A DNA stretch of 64,000 bases, taken from contig SCOE01000030.1 of NCBI GenBank assembly GCA_005503065.1, forward strand, positions 1-64,000. The letters are read 5' to 3'. The DNA comes from Comamonadaceae bacterium ALPHA2B. GTDB lineage: Bacteria > Pseudomonadota > Gammaproteobacteria > Burkholderiales > Burkholderiaceae_C. Below the pieces are notes generated by a model that was not told the origin of the DNA, searched no databases, and saw nothing but the letters and a program-made list of their open reading frames with translations. A program made the position numbers and the translations under genes. This document shows, piece by piece, positions 17,347 to 25,676 of the stretch (position 1 is its first letter; every line of letters starts with the position of its first letter).

Positions 17347-18966
17347 ATGTCCACCATCGAGTCCGCCATCGACCGGCAGTCCGAAGCCTTCCAGGCACAG
17401 CGCCAGCAGATGCTGGCCTTGATCGACAACTTCCGCGACCTGGAAGGTCGCGTGCGCGACACCTCCAACGCGATGGAGTCGCGCTTTCGCGAGCGCCGGC
17501 AACTGCTGCCGCGCGAACGCGTGTCGCTGCTGCTGGACCGCGGCTCGCCGTGGCTGGAGCTGTCCACGCTGGCCGGCCTGCGCCTGCACGACGACGACGG
17601 CGAGAAGAACGTGCTCGGCGGGGCGCTGATCACCGGCATCGGCATCGTCTCGGGCATCCGCTGCATGGTCATCGCCTCCGACAGCGCCATCAAGGGCGGC
17701 ACCATCACGCCGATGGGCATGCGCAAGAGCCTGCGCGCCGAGGCCATCGCGCTGGAGAACCGCCTGCCGGTGGTGCGGCTGGTCGAATCGGGAGGCGCCA
17801 ATCTGATGCACGTGGGCGAGGTGTTCATCGAAGGCGGCCGCGGCTTCGCCAACCAGGCGCGGCTGTCGGCCGCCGGCATTCCGCAGGTCACCGTGATGCA
17901 CGGCCACTCCACTGCCGGCGGCGCGTATCTGCCGGGCATGTCCGACTACGTGATCATGGTGCGCGGCCGCGCCAAGGCCTTCCTGGCCGGCCCACCGCTG
18001 CTGAAGGCGGCCACGGGCGAGATTGCCGGTGACGAGGAACTGGGCGGCGCCGAGATGCACACCCGGGTCTCCGGCGTGGCCGAGTACCTGGCCGAGGACG
18101 ATGCCGACGGCATCCGCATCGCGCGCGACGTGCTCGCGCGCATGCCGTGGAACGACAAGCCCGGCCAGGGCACCGGGCGCGGCTGGAAGCCGCCGCGCTA
18201 CGCCGCCGAGGAGATTGCCGGCCTGGTGCCGCCGGATTACCGCCAGCCCTACGACGTGCGCGAGTTGCTCGCGCGCCTGATCGATGATTCGGACTTCCTC
18301 GACTTCAAGCCCGAGTTCGGCGCCGCCACCGTGTGCGGACACGGCGCCATCGAGGGCCAGCCCTGCGGCTTCATCGGCAACAACGGCCCGATCGACCCGC
18401 AGGGCGCGAACAAGGCCACGCAGTTCATGCAGCTGTGCGAGCAGTCCGGCACGCCGCTGATCTACCTGCAGAACACCACCGGTTTCATGGTCGGCAAGGA
18501 GGTCGAGCAGGTCGGCATGATCAAGCACGGCGCGAAGATGATCCAGGCCGTCACCAACTGCAAGGTGCCGCGCATCACGCTGATGATCGGCGCCTCCTTT
18601 GGTGCCGGCAACTACGGCATGTGCGGGCGCGCCTACGACCCGCAGTTCGTCTTCGCGTGGCCCAACGCGCGCGTGGCGGTGATGGGCGGCGAGCAGGCGG
18701 CGATGGTGATGCGCATCGTCACCGAGGAGAAGATGGCGCGCGCCGGCAAGGCGCCGCCCGAGGACCTGCTCGAGGGCATGCGCTCCGAGATCCTGAAGCG
18801 CTTCGACATGGAGTCGCACTCGCTGTTCGCCACCGCGCGGCTGTGGGACGACGGCATCATCGACCCGCGCGACACGCGCGCCGTGCTGTCGCTGGCGCTG
18901 GCCGCGTGCCGCGAGGGCCGTGCCCGCAGCGTGCGGCCCAACAGCTTCGGCGTGGCGCGGATGTGA
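17347..18966 (+). CDS. acyl-CoA carboxylase, carboxyltransferase (beta) subunit
   Basis: A 539-residue carboxyltransferase of the methylcrotonyl/geranyl-CoA carboxylase group. ESGGANL near 148-154 and HSTAGGAYLPGM near 190-201 form the N-terminal acyl-CoA site; NTTGFMVG near 378-385 and GASFGAGNYGMCGRAYDP near 418-435 form the C-terminal carboxybiotin site. That last motif is typical of enzymes carboxylating beta-methyl-branched enoyl-CoAs. It pairs with the biotin-carrying alpha subunit starting 11 bases later. With an AtuA-family gene in the same operon, a geranyl-CoA-like substrate is possible, but the sequence alone cannot separate methylcrotonyl- from geranyl- or other branched enoyl-CoA specificity. 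Confidence 0.88.
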   Translation: MSTIESAIDRQSEAFQAQRQQMLALIDNFRDLEGRVRDTSNAMESRFRERRQLLPRERVSLLLDRGSPWLELSTLAGLRLHDDDGEKNVLGGALITGIGIVSGIRCMVIASDSAIKGGTITPMGMRKSLRAEAIALENRLPVVRLVESGGANLMHVGEVFIEGGRGFANQARLSAAGIPQVTVMHGHSTAGGAYLPGMSDYVIMVRGRAKAFLAGPPLLKAATGEIAGDEELGGAEMHTRVSGVAEYLAEDDADGIRIARDVLARMPWNDKPGQGTGRGWKPPRYAAEEIAGLVPPDYRQPYDVRELLARLIDDSDFLDFKPEFGAATVCGHGAIEGQPCGFIGNNGPIDPQGANKATQFMQLCEQSGTPLIYLQNTTGFMVGKEVEQVGMIKHGAKMIQAVTNCKVPRITLMIGASFGAGNYGMCGRAYDPQFVFAWPNARVAVMGGEQAAMVMRIVTEEKMARAGKAPPEDLLEGMRSEILKRFDMESHSLFATARLWDDGIIDPRDTRAVLSLALAACREGRARSVRPNSFGVARM

Positions 18967-18977
18967 GGGCGACGGAA

Positions 18978-20948
18978 ATGCGAACCTCCTTCCACAAGAT
19001 CCTCATCGCCAACCGCGGCGAGATCGCCTGCCGCGTCATGCGCACCGCCCGCGCGCAGGGTTACCGCACGGTGGCGGTGTACAGCGAGGCCGATGCCGGC
19101 GCGCTGCACGTTCAGCAGGCCGACGAGGCGCTGTGCATCGGCCCGGCGCCGGTGCGCGAGAGCTACCTCAGCATCGACGTCGTGCTGCGCGCCGCGGCCG
19201 CCAGCGGTGCCGACGCCATCCATCCCGGCTACGGCTTCCTGTCCGAAAACGCCGAGTTCGCGCGCGCCGTGCAGGCTGCCGGCCTGGTGTTCATCGGCCC
19301 CGATCCGCACTCGATCGAACAGATGGGCAACAAGGCCGCCGCCAAGCGGCTGATGCTCGCCGCCGGTGTGCCCTGCGTGCCGGGCTACCAGGGCAGCGAT
19401 CAGTCCGACGCCAACCTGCTGCGCCAGGCGCGCGAGATCGGCGCGCCGATCATGGTGAAGGCGGCGGCCGGCGGCGGCGGCCGCGGCATGCGGCTGGTGC
19501 ACGACCTGGCCGACCTGCCCGATGCGCTGGCACGCGCCCGCTCGGAGGCCGCGAACGCTTTCGGCTCTGACGAACTGATTCTGGAGCGCGCGGTGATCGA
19601 GCCGCGCCACGTCGAGGTGCAGGTCTTCGGCGACCGCCACGGCCACGTCATCCACCTCGGCGAGCGCGACTGCTCCGTGCAGCGGCGCCACCAGAAGGTG
19701 TTCGAGGAAGCGCCCTCACCGGCCGTCGATGCCGCGCTGCGCGAACGCATGGGCGCGGCGGCCGTCACCGCGGCGCGCGCAGTGGACTACGTCGGCGCCG
19801 GCACGGTGGAGTTCCTGCTCGACCGCGACGGCAACTTCTACTTCCTGGAGATGAACACGCGGCTGCAGGTCGAGCACCCGGTGACGGAATGCATCACCGG
19901 GCTCGACCTCGTGGCCTGGCAGCTCGCCGTGGCGCGCGGCGAGGCGCTGCCGCTGACGCAGGACGAGGTTCACCTCACCGGCCACGCCATCGAAGTGCGC
20001 CTGTATGCCGAAGACCCGGCCAGCGACTTCCTGCCGCAAAGCGGCGAGGTGGCGCTGTGGCAGCCGCCTGCGGGCAGCGGCGTGCGCGTCGACCACGGCC
20101 TGGCGCAGGGGCAGGCGGTCAGCCCCTTCTACGACCCGATGGTCGCCAAGATCATCGCCCACGGCGCCACGCGCGATGAAGCGCGGCGGCGCCTGGTCGG
20201 AGCGCTGGGCAACACCTGCGTGCTGGGCCTGCCCACCAACCTGCGCTTCCTCGCGGACGCGGCGGCGCACCCCGAGTTCGTGGCCGGCCAGGCGACCACC
20301 GCCTTCATCGGCAGGAACTTTCCCCCGGAGCGGCTGCGCGCAGCCGAGGCGAATTCGCGGGCGCTGGCGGTCGCCGCCGCCCTGTGGTTCGACGCCAGCG
20401 CGTACCGAGGCGCGCAGTTCGGCTTCCGCTCCAACGGGCCGGCGCGCTGGCCACTGGTGCTGGGCGCGGACGGGGACCGTGTCAACGCCCACGTCACCGT
20501 GCTCGGTGCCGGGCGGTTCCGCGTCGAGTGCCCCGCGGGTGCCGCACACGACATCGCCCTTCTCGGGCGCGACGCTGCCCACCATCGGCTGGCCATCGAC
20601 GGGCTGCACACGCAGGCCACGGCGGTGTTCGCCGGCGGCCGCCTGCATCTGGCGCTGGACGGCCAGACACGCAGTTTCGATGACCTCACCTACGCTCCGC
20701 CCCAGCGCGACGACGCCGCCGGCGAATCGAGCGTGCTGGCACCGATGAACGGCCGCCTGCTCGCCGTGTTGGTGTCGGCGGGCGACAGGGTGGTGAAGGG
20801 CCAGCGCGTCGCGGTCCTCGAGGCCATGAAGATGGAACACCAACTGCTGGCGCGTCGCGACGGCGTCGTCGAGCGTGTCGGTGCCGCGGTGGGCGAACAG
20901 CTGGCCACGCGCGCGCTGGTCGTGAAGCTGATCGAGGAAGCCGCTTGA
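18978..20948 (+). CDS. acyl-CoA carboxylase, biotin carboxylase/BCCP (alpha) subunit
   Basis: A 656-residue subunit. The biotin carboxylase begins KILIANRGEIACRVMRTA; the ATP-grasp region has KAAAGGGGRGMRLV near 160-173 and ERDCSVQRRHQKVFEEAPS near 230-248, and EMNTRLQVEHPVTE near 291-304 is the catalytic core. A linker domain follows, then a C-terminal biotinyl domain with the biotin Lys618 in EAMKMEH. The order BC-BT-BCCP and the length match MccA/AtuF-type alpha subunits. ATG 18978 sits a few bases after a GA-rich ribosome-binding stretch. It carboxylates its own biotin with ATP and bicarbonate and hands CO2 to the beta subunit. Confidence 0.92.
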   Translation: MRTSFHKILIANRGEIACRVMRTARAQGYRTVAVYSEADAGALHVQQADEALCIGPAPVRESYLSIDVVLRAAAASGADAIHPGYGFLSENAEFARAVQAAGLVFIGPDPHSIEQMGNKAAAKRLMLAAGVPCVPGYQGSDQSDANLLRQAREIGAPIMVKAAAGGGGRGMRLVHDLADLPDALARARSEAANAFGSDELILERAVIEPRHVEVQVFGDRHGHVIHLGERDCSVQRRHQKVFEEAPSPAVDAALRERMGAAAVTAARAVDYVGAGTVEFLLDRDGNFYFLEMNTRLQVEHPVTECITGLDLVAWQLAVARGEALPLTQDEVHLTGHAIEVRLYAEDPASDFLPQSGEVALWQPPAGSGVRVDHGLAQGQAVSPFYDPMVAKIIAHGATRDEARRRLVGALGNTCVLGLPTNLRFLADAAAHPEFVAGQATTAFIGRNFPPERLRAAEANSRALAVAAALWFDASAYRGAQFGFRSNGPARWPLVLGADGDRVNAHVTVLGAGRFRVECPAGAAHDIALLGRDAAHHRLAIDGLHTQATAVFAGGRLHLALDGQTRSFDDLTYAPPQRDDAAGESSVLAPMNGRLLAVLVSAGDRVVKGQRVAVLEAMKMEHQLLARRDGVVERVGAAVGEQLATRALVVKLIEEAA

Positions 20949-20985
20949 ACAGACTGAATTACCCGCATTGGCCCGGAGACCCACG

Positions 20986-22134
20986 ATGAGCCGATCCAGC
21001 CCCTTCTACACCGCCGAGCACGAGGCCTTCCGGGCCGCCGTGCGGCGTTTCGTCGCGCGCGAAATCACGCCGAACGTCGAGACCTGGGAGAACCAGGCGA
21101 GCTTCCCGCGCGAGCTGTACCGACAGGCCGCCGAACTCGGGCTGCTGGGCCTGGGCTTTCCCGAGGCGTACGGCGGCAACGATGGCGACCTTTTCATGAC
21201 CATCATCGCCGCCCAGGAGCTCGCACGCTGCGGCGGCGGCGGTGTGCTGGCCAGCCTGCTGTCGCACACCATCGGCTGCCCGCCGATCGTCAACGCCGGC
21301 AGCGAGGCGCTCAAACGCAAGGTGCTGCCACCGGTGATGCGGGGCGAGAAGATCAGCGCGCTGGGCATCACCGAGCCCTCGGGCGGCTCCGACGTCGCCA
21401 ACCTGAAGACCACCGCCCGGCGCGACGGCGACCACTACGTCGTCAACGGTTCCAAGACCTTCATCACCTCGGGCATCCGCGCCGACTTCTACACCGTGGC
21501 CGTGCGCACCGGCGGCCAGGGTCCGGCCGGCGTGTCGCTGCTGCTCATCGAGAAGGGCATGCCGGGCTTCACTCAGACGCCGCTGTCCAAGATGGGCTGG
21601 CTGTGCTCGGACACCGCCACGCTGCACTTCGACAACGTGCGCGTGCCGGTGGACAACCTCGTGGGCACCGAGAACCAGGGTTTCAAGGCCATCATGCAGA
21701 ACTTCAACCGCGAGCGCATCTTCCTGGCTGCGGGTGCGAACGGCTTCGCGCAGGTGTGCCTGGACGAAGCGCTGGCCTGGGCGAAGCAGCGCGAGATGTT
21801 CGGCGGCAAGCTGATCGACCAGCAGGTCACGCGCCACAAGCTGGCCGACATGGCGATGCGCATCGAAGCCACGCAGGCCATGCTCGAGACGCTGGCCTGG
21901 CGCGTCGAGCACGGCGACGCGCCGGTGGGCGAGATCTGCCTGCTGAAGAACCAGGCCACGCAGACCATGGCCTTCTGCGCCAACGAGGCGGTGCAGATGC
22001 ACGGCGGCGCGGGCTTCATCCGCGGCGTGACGGTGGAGCGCATTTACCGCGAGGTGAAGGTCAACGCCATCGGCGGTGGGGCCGAGGAGGTGATGCGCGA
22101 CCTGGCGGCGCGGCAGCTGGGGTTCCACGCATGA
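20986..22134 (+). CDS. acyl-CoA dehydrogenase, AtuD/citronellyl-CoA dehydrogenase-like
   Basis: A 382-residue ACAD. SALGITEPSGGSDVANLK near 118-135 and TFITSGIRADFY are the FAD/substrate loops; QNFNRERIFLAAG carries Glu at the long-chain/isovaleryl position. The end, VNAIGGGAEEVMRDLAARQLGF, is a tail recalled from AtuD-type enzymes and differs from the other ACADs here. A GGAG precedes ATG 20986. Placed right after the carboxylase genes, it is a good candidate for the dehydrogenase that makes the branched enoyl-CoA that is then carboxylated. Its stop overlaps the next gene, an aberrant ACAD, as ATGA. Confidence 0.85.
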   Translation: MSRSSPFYTAEHEAFRAAVRRFVAREITPNVETWENQASFPRELYRQAAELGLLGLGFPEAYGGNDGDLFMTIIAAQELARCGGGGVLASLLSHTIGCPPIVNAGSEALKRKVLPPVMRGEKISALGITEPSGGSDVANLKTTARRDGDHYVVNGSKTFITSGIRADFYTVAVRTGGQGPAGVSLLLIEKGMPGFTQTPLSKMGWLCSDTATLHFDNVRVPVDNLVGTENQGFKAIMQNFNRERIFLAAGANGFAQVCLDEALAWAKQREMFGGKLIDQQVTRHKLADMAMRIEATQAMLETLAWRVEHGDAPVGEICLLKNQATQTMAFCANEAVQMHGGAGFIRGVTVERIYREVKVNAIGGGAEEVMRDLAARQLGFHA

Positions 22135-23321
22135 AGACCTCGCCAGCTGCCGAGCTCCCGCCGGCCGAGGGCCTGGTGCGGGCGCTGCGCCAGGCGTTGC
22201 GTGGTGCGCCCGCGGTGGCGCGCGAAGCCGGCTTTCCGCGCACCTGGTGGCGCCACCTGGGTGAGCAGGGCCTGCTGGGCCTGTCGTTCGATCTCGACGG
22301 GCGCGGCCCACGTGCCGACTGGCCCACCATCGCCCGGCTTGCCGGCGGCATGGCGCGCGAGACCGGCAGCCTCGGCCTCACGCTCGGCTGGATGCTCAAC
22401 GAGATGCTGGGGCGCTGCGTCATCGGCGGCGCGGGGATCGAATCGGAACGGGTGCGCGCACTGCTGCGGCGCATGGCCGCCGGCCAGGCCATCGTGGGCC
22501 TGGCCGTCTCCGAGCCCGACGCCGGCGCGCACCCGAAACGCCTGCGCTGCAGCGCCCGCCGAGAACAGGACGCGCAGGGCGAGCGCTGGCTGCTCGACGG
22601 CAGCAAGTCGCACGTCAGCAATGGCCCGGCGGCCGATGTCTTCGTGGTGCTGGCGGTCACGGCGGATGACGGCCTGCGCAAGGCCTTCGACGCCTTCTTG
22701 GTCGAAGCCGGCACGCCGGGCCTTGCGCTTCAGCCTTCGGCTGGCGCCGGCTCTGGCCCGATCAGCGCACCCGCTGCCGCGGTGCTGGCGCCCTTGCAGC
22801 ACGCCGGCCTGCAATTCGAAGCCTGCGCCGTGCCCGCCGGCTCCCGGCTCGGCCCGGGTGGCACCGCCTTCGACCGCATCGCCAGGCCCGTGCGCGTGGT
22901 CGAGGACGCGCTGCTCACGAGCGCGGTGGTCGGCGCGATGCGCGCCGAGCTTGACGCACTGGCGCGCTGGTTGCGCCCGACCCAGCCCGCGCCGGCACTG
23001 CTGCGCCGGCTGGGCGCGTTGCGGCTCGAGCTCGATGCCCTGCAGGCGGTGGCCGACCAGGCGGCCCGCCGCCTCGAAGCCGAAGGCCCGGGCACAGGCC
23101 TGGCGCAGTTCAACGCCGGCAGCCGGCGCCTGCTGGAACGCTGGCAGGCCGAGTTCGAATCTCTCGCCGCAACGCTCGACGATCTGGGCGACGCCATCGC
23201 GTCTCTGAGCCGCGACATCCGTTGCGTGCTGGGCATCGCCCGCAGCGTCGGCGAGACGCGCCAGCTCGAAGCCGGCCAACGCATGCTGCTCACAGAGGAG
23301 TCCGATGAAGTCCCTGCATGA
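22131..23321 (+). CDS. divergent acyl-CoA dehydrogenase-fold protein, possible non-catalytic partner
   Basis: A 396-residue protein with a weak ACAD pattern: PRTWWRHLGEQGLLGLSF near 35-52, IVGLAVSEPDAGAHP near 121-135, and WLLDGSKSHVSNGPAADVFVVLAV near 152-175, matching the usual FAD-domain strands. The second half is divergent: the normal helix with an N-x-Glu-Arg base is replaced by VRVVEDALLTSAV, the C-terminal GGxG signature is missing, and the tail is charged and helical. It is translationally coupled (ATGA) to the intact ACAD before it, which suggests a subunit of a mixed complex. It could equally be an ACAD with a changed reaction. Confidence 0.7.
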   Translation: MKTSPAAELPPAEGLVRALRQALRGAPAVAREAGFPRTWWRHLGEQGLLGLSFDLDGRGPRADWPTIARLAGGMARETGSLGLTLGWMLNEMLGRCVIGGAGIESERVRALLRRMAAGQAIVGLAVSEPDAGAHPKRLRCSARREQDAQGERWLLDGSKSHVSNGPAADVFVVLAVTADDGLRKAFDAFLVEAGTPGLALQPSAGAGSGPISAPAAAVLAPLQHAGLQFEACAVPAGSRLGPGGTAFDRIARPVRVVEDALLTSAVVGAMRAELDALARWLRPTQPAPALLRRLGALRLELDALQAVADQAARRLEAEGPGTGLAQFNAGSRRLLERWQAEFESLAATLDDLGDAIASLSRDIRCVLGIARSVGETRQLEAGQRMLLTEESDEVPA

Positions 23322-24273
23322 CACCCACTTCGCGAGCGTGGACGTGGTTTCGTCTCGCCTGGCGGACGCCGACTACATCGCCAGCCGGCAACTCGCCACT
23401 GCGGTCTACCTGGCCTTCAACCTCGAGAAGCCCGTGCTGGTCGAAGGCCCGGCCGGGGTCGGCAAGACCGAGCTGGCCAAGACCATGGCCGGCATCCTCG
23501 ACGTGCCGCTGATTCGCATGCAGTGCTACGAGGGCCTGGACGAATCGAAGGCGCTGTACGAATGGAAGTACGGCAAGCAACTGCTGTACACGCAGCTGCT
23601 GAAGGACAAGCTGGCCGAGCTGATGCAGGGCGCAGTGGGGCTGGCGGCCTCGATCGAGAAGCTGCACGCGCACGACGACCTGTTCTTCTCCGAGCACTTC
23701 CTTGAGCCGCGGCCGCTGTACCAGGCGCTGCACCAGGAGCGCGGCTGCGTGCTGCTGATCGACGAGGTCGACAAGTCCGATCCCGAGTTCGAGGCCTTCC
23801 TGCTCGAGGTGCTGTCGGACTTCCAGGTCTCGGTGCCCGAGCTCGGCACCATCGCGGCCAAGGTCAAGCCGCTGGTCTTCCTCACCAGCAACAACACGCG
23901 AGAGATGAGCGATGCGCTCAAGCGCCGCTGCCTGCACCTGCACATCCCCTTCCCCGACGCCGCCATCGAGCGCCGCATCCTCGAGCGGCGGGTGCCGGGG
24001 CTGAGCAGCAAGCTCAACCGCGATCTCGTCGCCTTCGTGCAGGCGGTGCGCGAGCTGGAGCTGAAGAAGCAGCCCTCGGTCAGCGAGACGATCGACTGGG
24101 CCAGGACGCTGCTGCTGCTGAACTCCGAGCACCTGAGCCTGGACCTGGTGCGCGACACGCTCAACGTGTTCCTGAAGTTCGAGCAGGACATTGCCACCGC
24201 CGCCGAACAGTTGCCCACCTTGATGGACAAGGCGCGCAAGAACGCGGAGTTCCCTCATGCAAGCCACGCTTGA
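23305..24273 (+). CDS. MoxR-family AAA+ ATPase
   Basis: A 322-residue MoxR-type ATPase. Walker A EGPAGVGKT is at 47-55, Walker B CVLLIDEVDKS at 148-158, sensor-1 FLTSNNTREMSDALKRRC near 191-208 with the arginine finger, and a C-terminal lid domain. The N-terminus overlaps the preceding ACAD-like gene by 17 bases, with AGGAG before ATG 23305. It overlaps the VWA gene behind it by 17 bases as well. MoxR/VWA pairs act as chaperones that insert cofactors or remodel enzyme complexes (for example CoxD/CoxE for CO dehydrogenase). None of those clients is here, so the target may be an enzyme of this operon. Confidence 0.88.
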   Translation: MKSLHDTHFASVDVVSSRLADADYIASRQLATAVYLAFNLEKPVLVEGPAGVGKTELAKTMAGILDVPLIRMQCYEGLDESKALYEWKYGKQLLYTQLLKDKLAELMQGAVGLAASIEKLHAHDDLFFSEHFLEPRPLYQALHQERGCVLLIDEVDKSDPEFEAFLLEVLSDFQVSVPELGTIAAKVKPLVFLTSNNTREMSDALKRRCLHLHIPFPDAAIERRILERRVPGLSSKLNRDLVAFVQAVRELELKKQPSVSETIDWARTLLLLNSEHLSLDLVRDTLNVFLKFEQDIATAAEQLPTLMDKARKNAEFPHASHA

Positions 24274-25663
24274 GGACTTCTTCAAGGCGCTGCGCGGCAG
24301 CGACCTCGACGTGAGCCTGAACGCGCAGATCGACGCAGCGCGCGCCACCGCGCTGGTGGGCTGGGGCGAGCGCGAGCTGCTCAAGTCGGCGCTGGGCGCG
24401 ACGCTGGCCAAGACGCTGCCCGACCGCGCCATCTTCGACGAGACCTTCGATCGCTTCTTCCACTTCGATTCCTTCGGCACCACCGCCGCATCGGCTGGCC
24501 CGCCGGCCGTCGACGCCTCGCAGCCGCAGACGCAGACGCCGACACGCGAAAGCAGTGGCCAGGGCAGCGGTGGCCCCGGCGGCTGCCACGGCAGCGCCGG
24601 GCAGGCCTTGTCCCAGCTGCTGATGTCGGGCGACTCGGCGGCACTGTCGCGCCGCATGCAGCAGGCGGCGCGCGAGGTCGGCCTGACCGACATCTGGTTC
24701 TTCACCCAGAAGGGCCACTACACGCAGAAGATCCAGCAGGCCATGGGGCTGGAGCTGCTGGACCGCGAGATCAGCGAGGCGCGCCGCCAGACGCTGGCTC
24801 CCCAGCGCCACGCCGACCTGGAGCTGGCGCGCAAGCGGCTCTTCAACGAGGTGCGCAACTTCGTCGAGCGCAAGCTCGCGATGTACGGCACCGCGGCCAC
24901 CCGCGAGCTGCACGACGAATTCCTGCAGTCGCAGAAGCTGTCCACCATCGATCGCCGCGACTTCGCGCGGATGCACGAGATCGTGCGCAAGATCGCGCGT
25001 CGGCTGGCGGAGCGCCACGCCCGGCGCAAGCGCCGCGAGCAGCGCGGCCAGCTCGACTTCCGCCGCACCATGCGCGCCAATGCGGCCTATGGCGGCGTGA
25101 TGTTCGAGACCCACTGGCGCAGCACGCGCGTCGAGCGACCCAAGGTGGTGGCCATCTGCGACGTGAGCGGTTCGGTGCGCCAGTACGCGCGCTTCCTTCT
25201 GCTGTTCCTGTACAGCCTGGACGAGTTGCTGTCGGACGTGCAGTCCTACGCGTTCACGAACCACCTGGTCGACGTCAGCGCCACGTTCGAGTCGCTGTCG
25301 GTGGAGCAGGCCGTGGACAGGGTCATGCAGGCCGTGGGCGGCTCGGGCACCGACTACGGCCAGATGCTGCTCGACCTGGACGCGCAGCTGATGCACCGCA
25401 TCGATCACCGCACGACCGTGCTCGTGCTCGGCGATGCGCGCAACAACCGCGGCCATCCGCGCAGCGAGATCATGAAGACGCTGCATGGCCGCGCGCGGCG
25501 CGTCATCTGGCTCAATCCCGAGCCGCGCTCGTTCTGGGGCCTGGGCGATTCGGAGATGAAGCGCTACGCGCCCTACTGCCACATCGCGCGCGAGTGCAAC
25601 TCGCTGCGGCACCTGGAGCGCACTCTCGACGAGCTGCTTCGTTCGAACAGCGCGAGCGCCTGA
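24257..25663 (+). CDS. VWA domain-containing CoxE-like protein
   Basis: A 468-residue partner of the MoxR ATPase. The first half is helical with a low-complexity Gly/Ser/Gln linker near residues 75-118. The C-terminal von Willebrand A domain has an intact metal site: Asp302-x-Ser-x-Ser in CDVSGSV, Thr in GGSGTDYGQ near 368, and Asp in VLGDARNN near 395. A basic stretch RRLAERHARRKRREQRG lies near 253-269. The layout matches CoxE-like VWA proteins that work with MoxR ATPases. It overlaps the moxR-like gene by 17 bases and the following Nudix-MBL gene comes 13 bases later, so all are one transcript. Confidence 0.85.
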   Translation: MQATLEDFFKALRGSDLDVSLNAQIDAARATALVGWGERELLKSALGATLAKTLPDRAIFDETFDRFFHFDSFGTTAASAGPPAVDASQPQTQTPTRESSGQGSGGPGGCHGSAGQALSQLLMSGDSAALSRRMQQAAREVGLTDIWFFTQKGHYTQKIQQAMGLELLDREISEARRQTLAPQRHADLELARKRLFNEVRNFVERKLAMYGTAATRELHDEFLQSQKLSTIDRRDFARMHEIVRKIARRLAERHARRKRREQRGQLDFRRTMRANAAYGGVMFETHWRSTRVERPKVVAICDVSGSVRQYARFLLLFLYSLDELLSDVQSYAFTNHLVDVSATFESLSVEQAVDRVMQAVGGSGTDYGQMLLDLDAQLMHRIDHRTTVLVLGDARNNRGHPRSEIMKTLHGRARRVIWLNPEPRSFWGLGDSEMKRYAPYCHIARECNSLRHLERTLDELLRSNSASA

Positions 25664-25676
25664 AGGCCGTTGAGTC

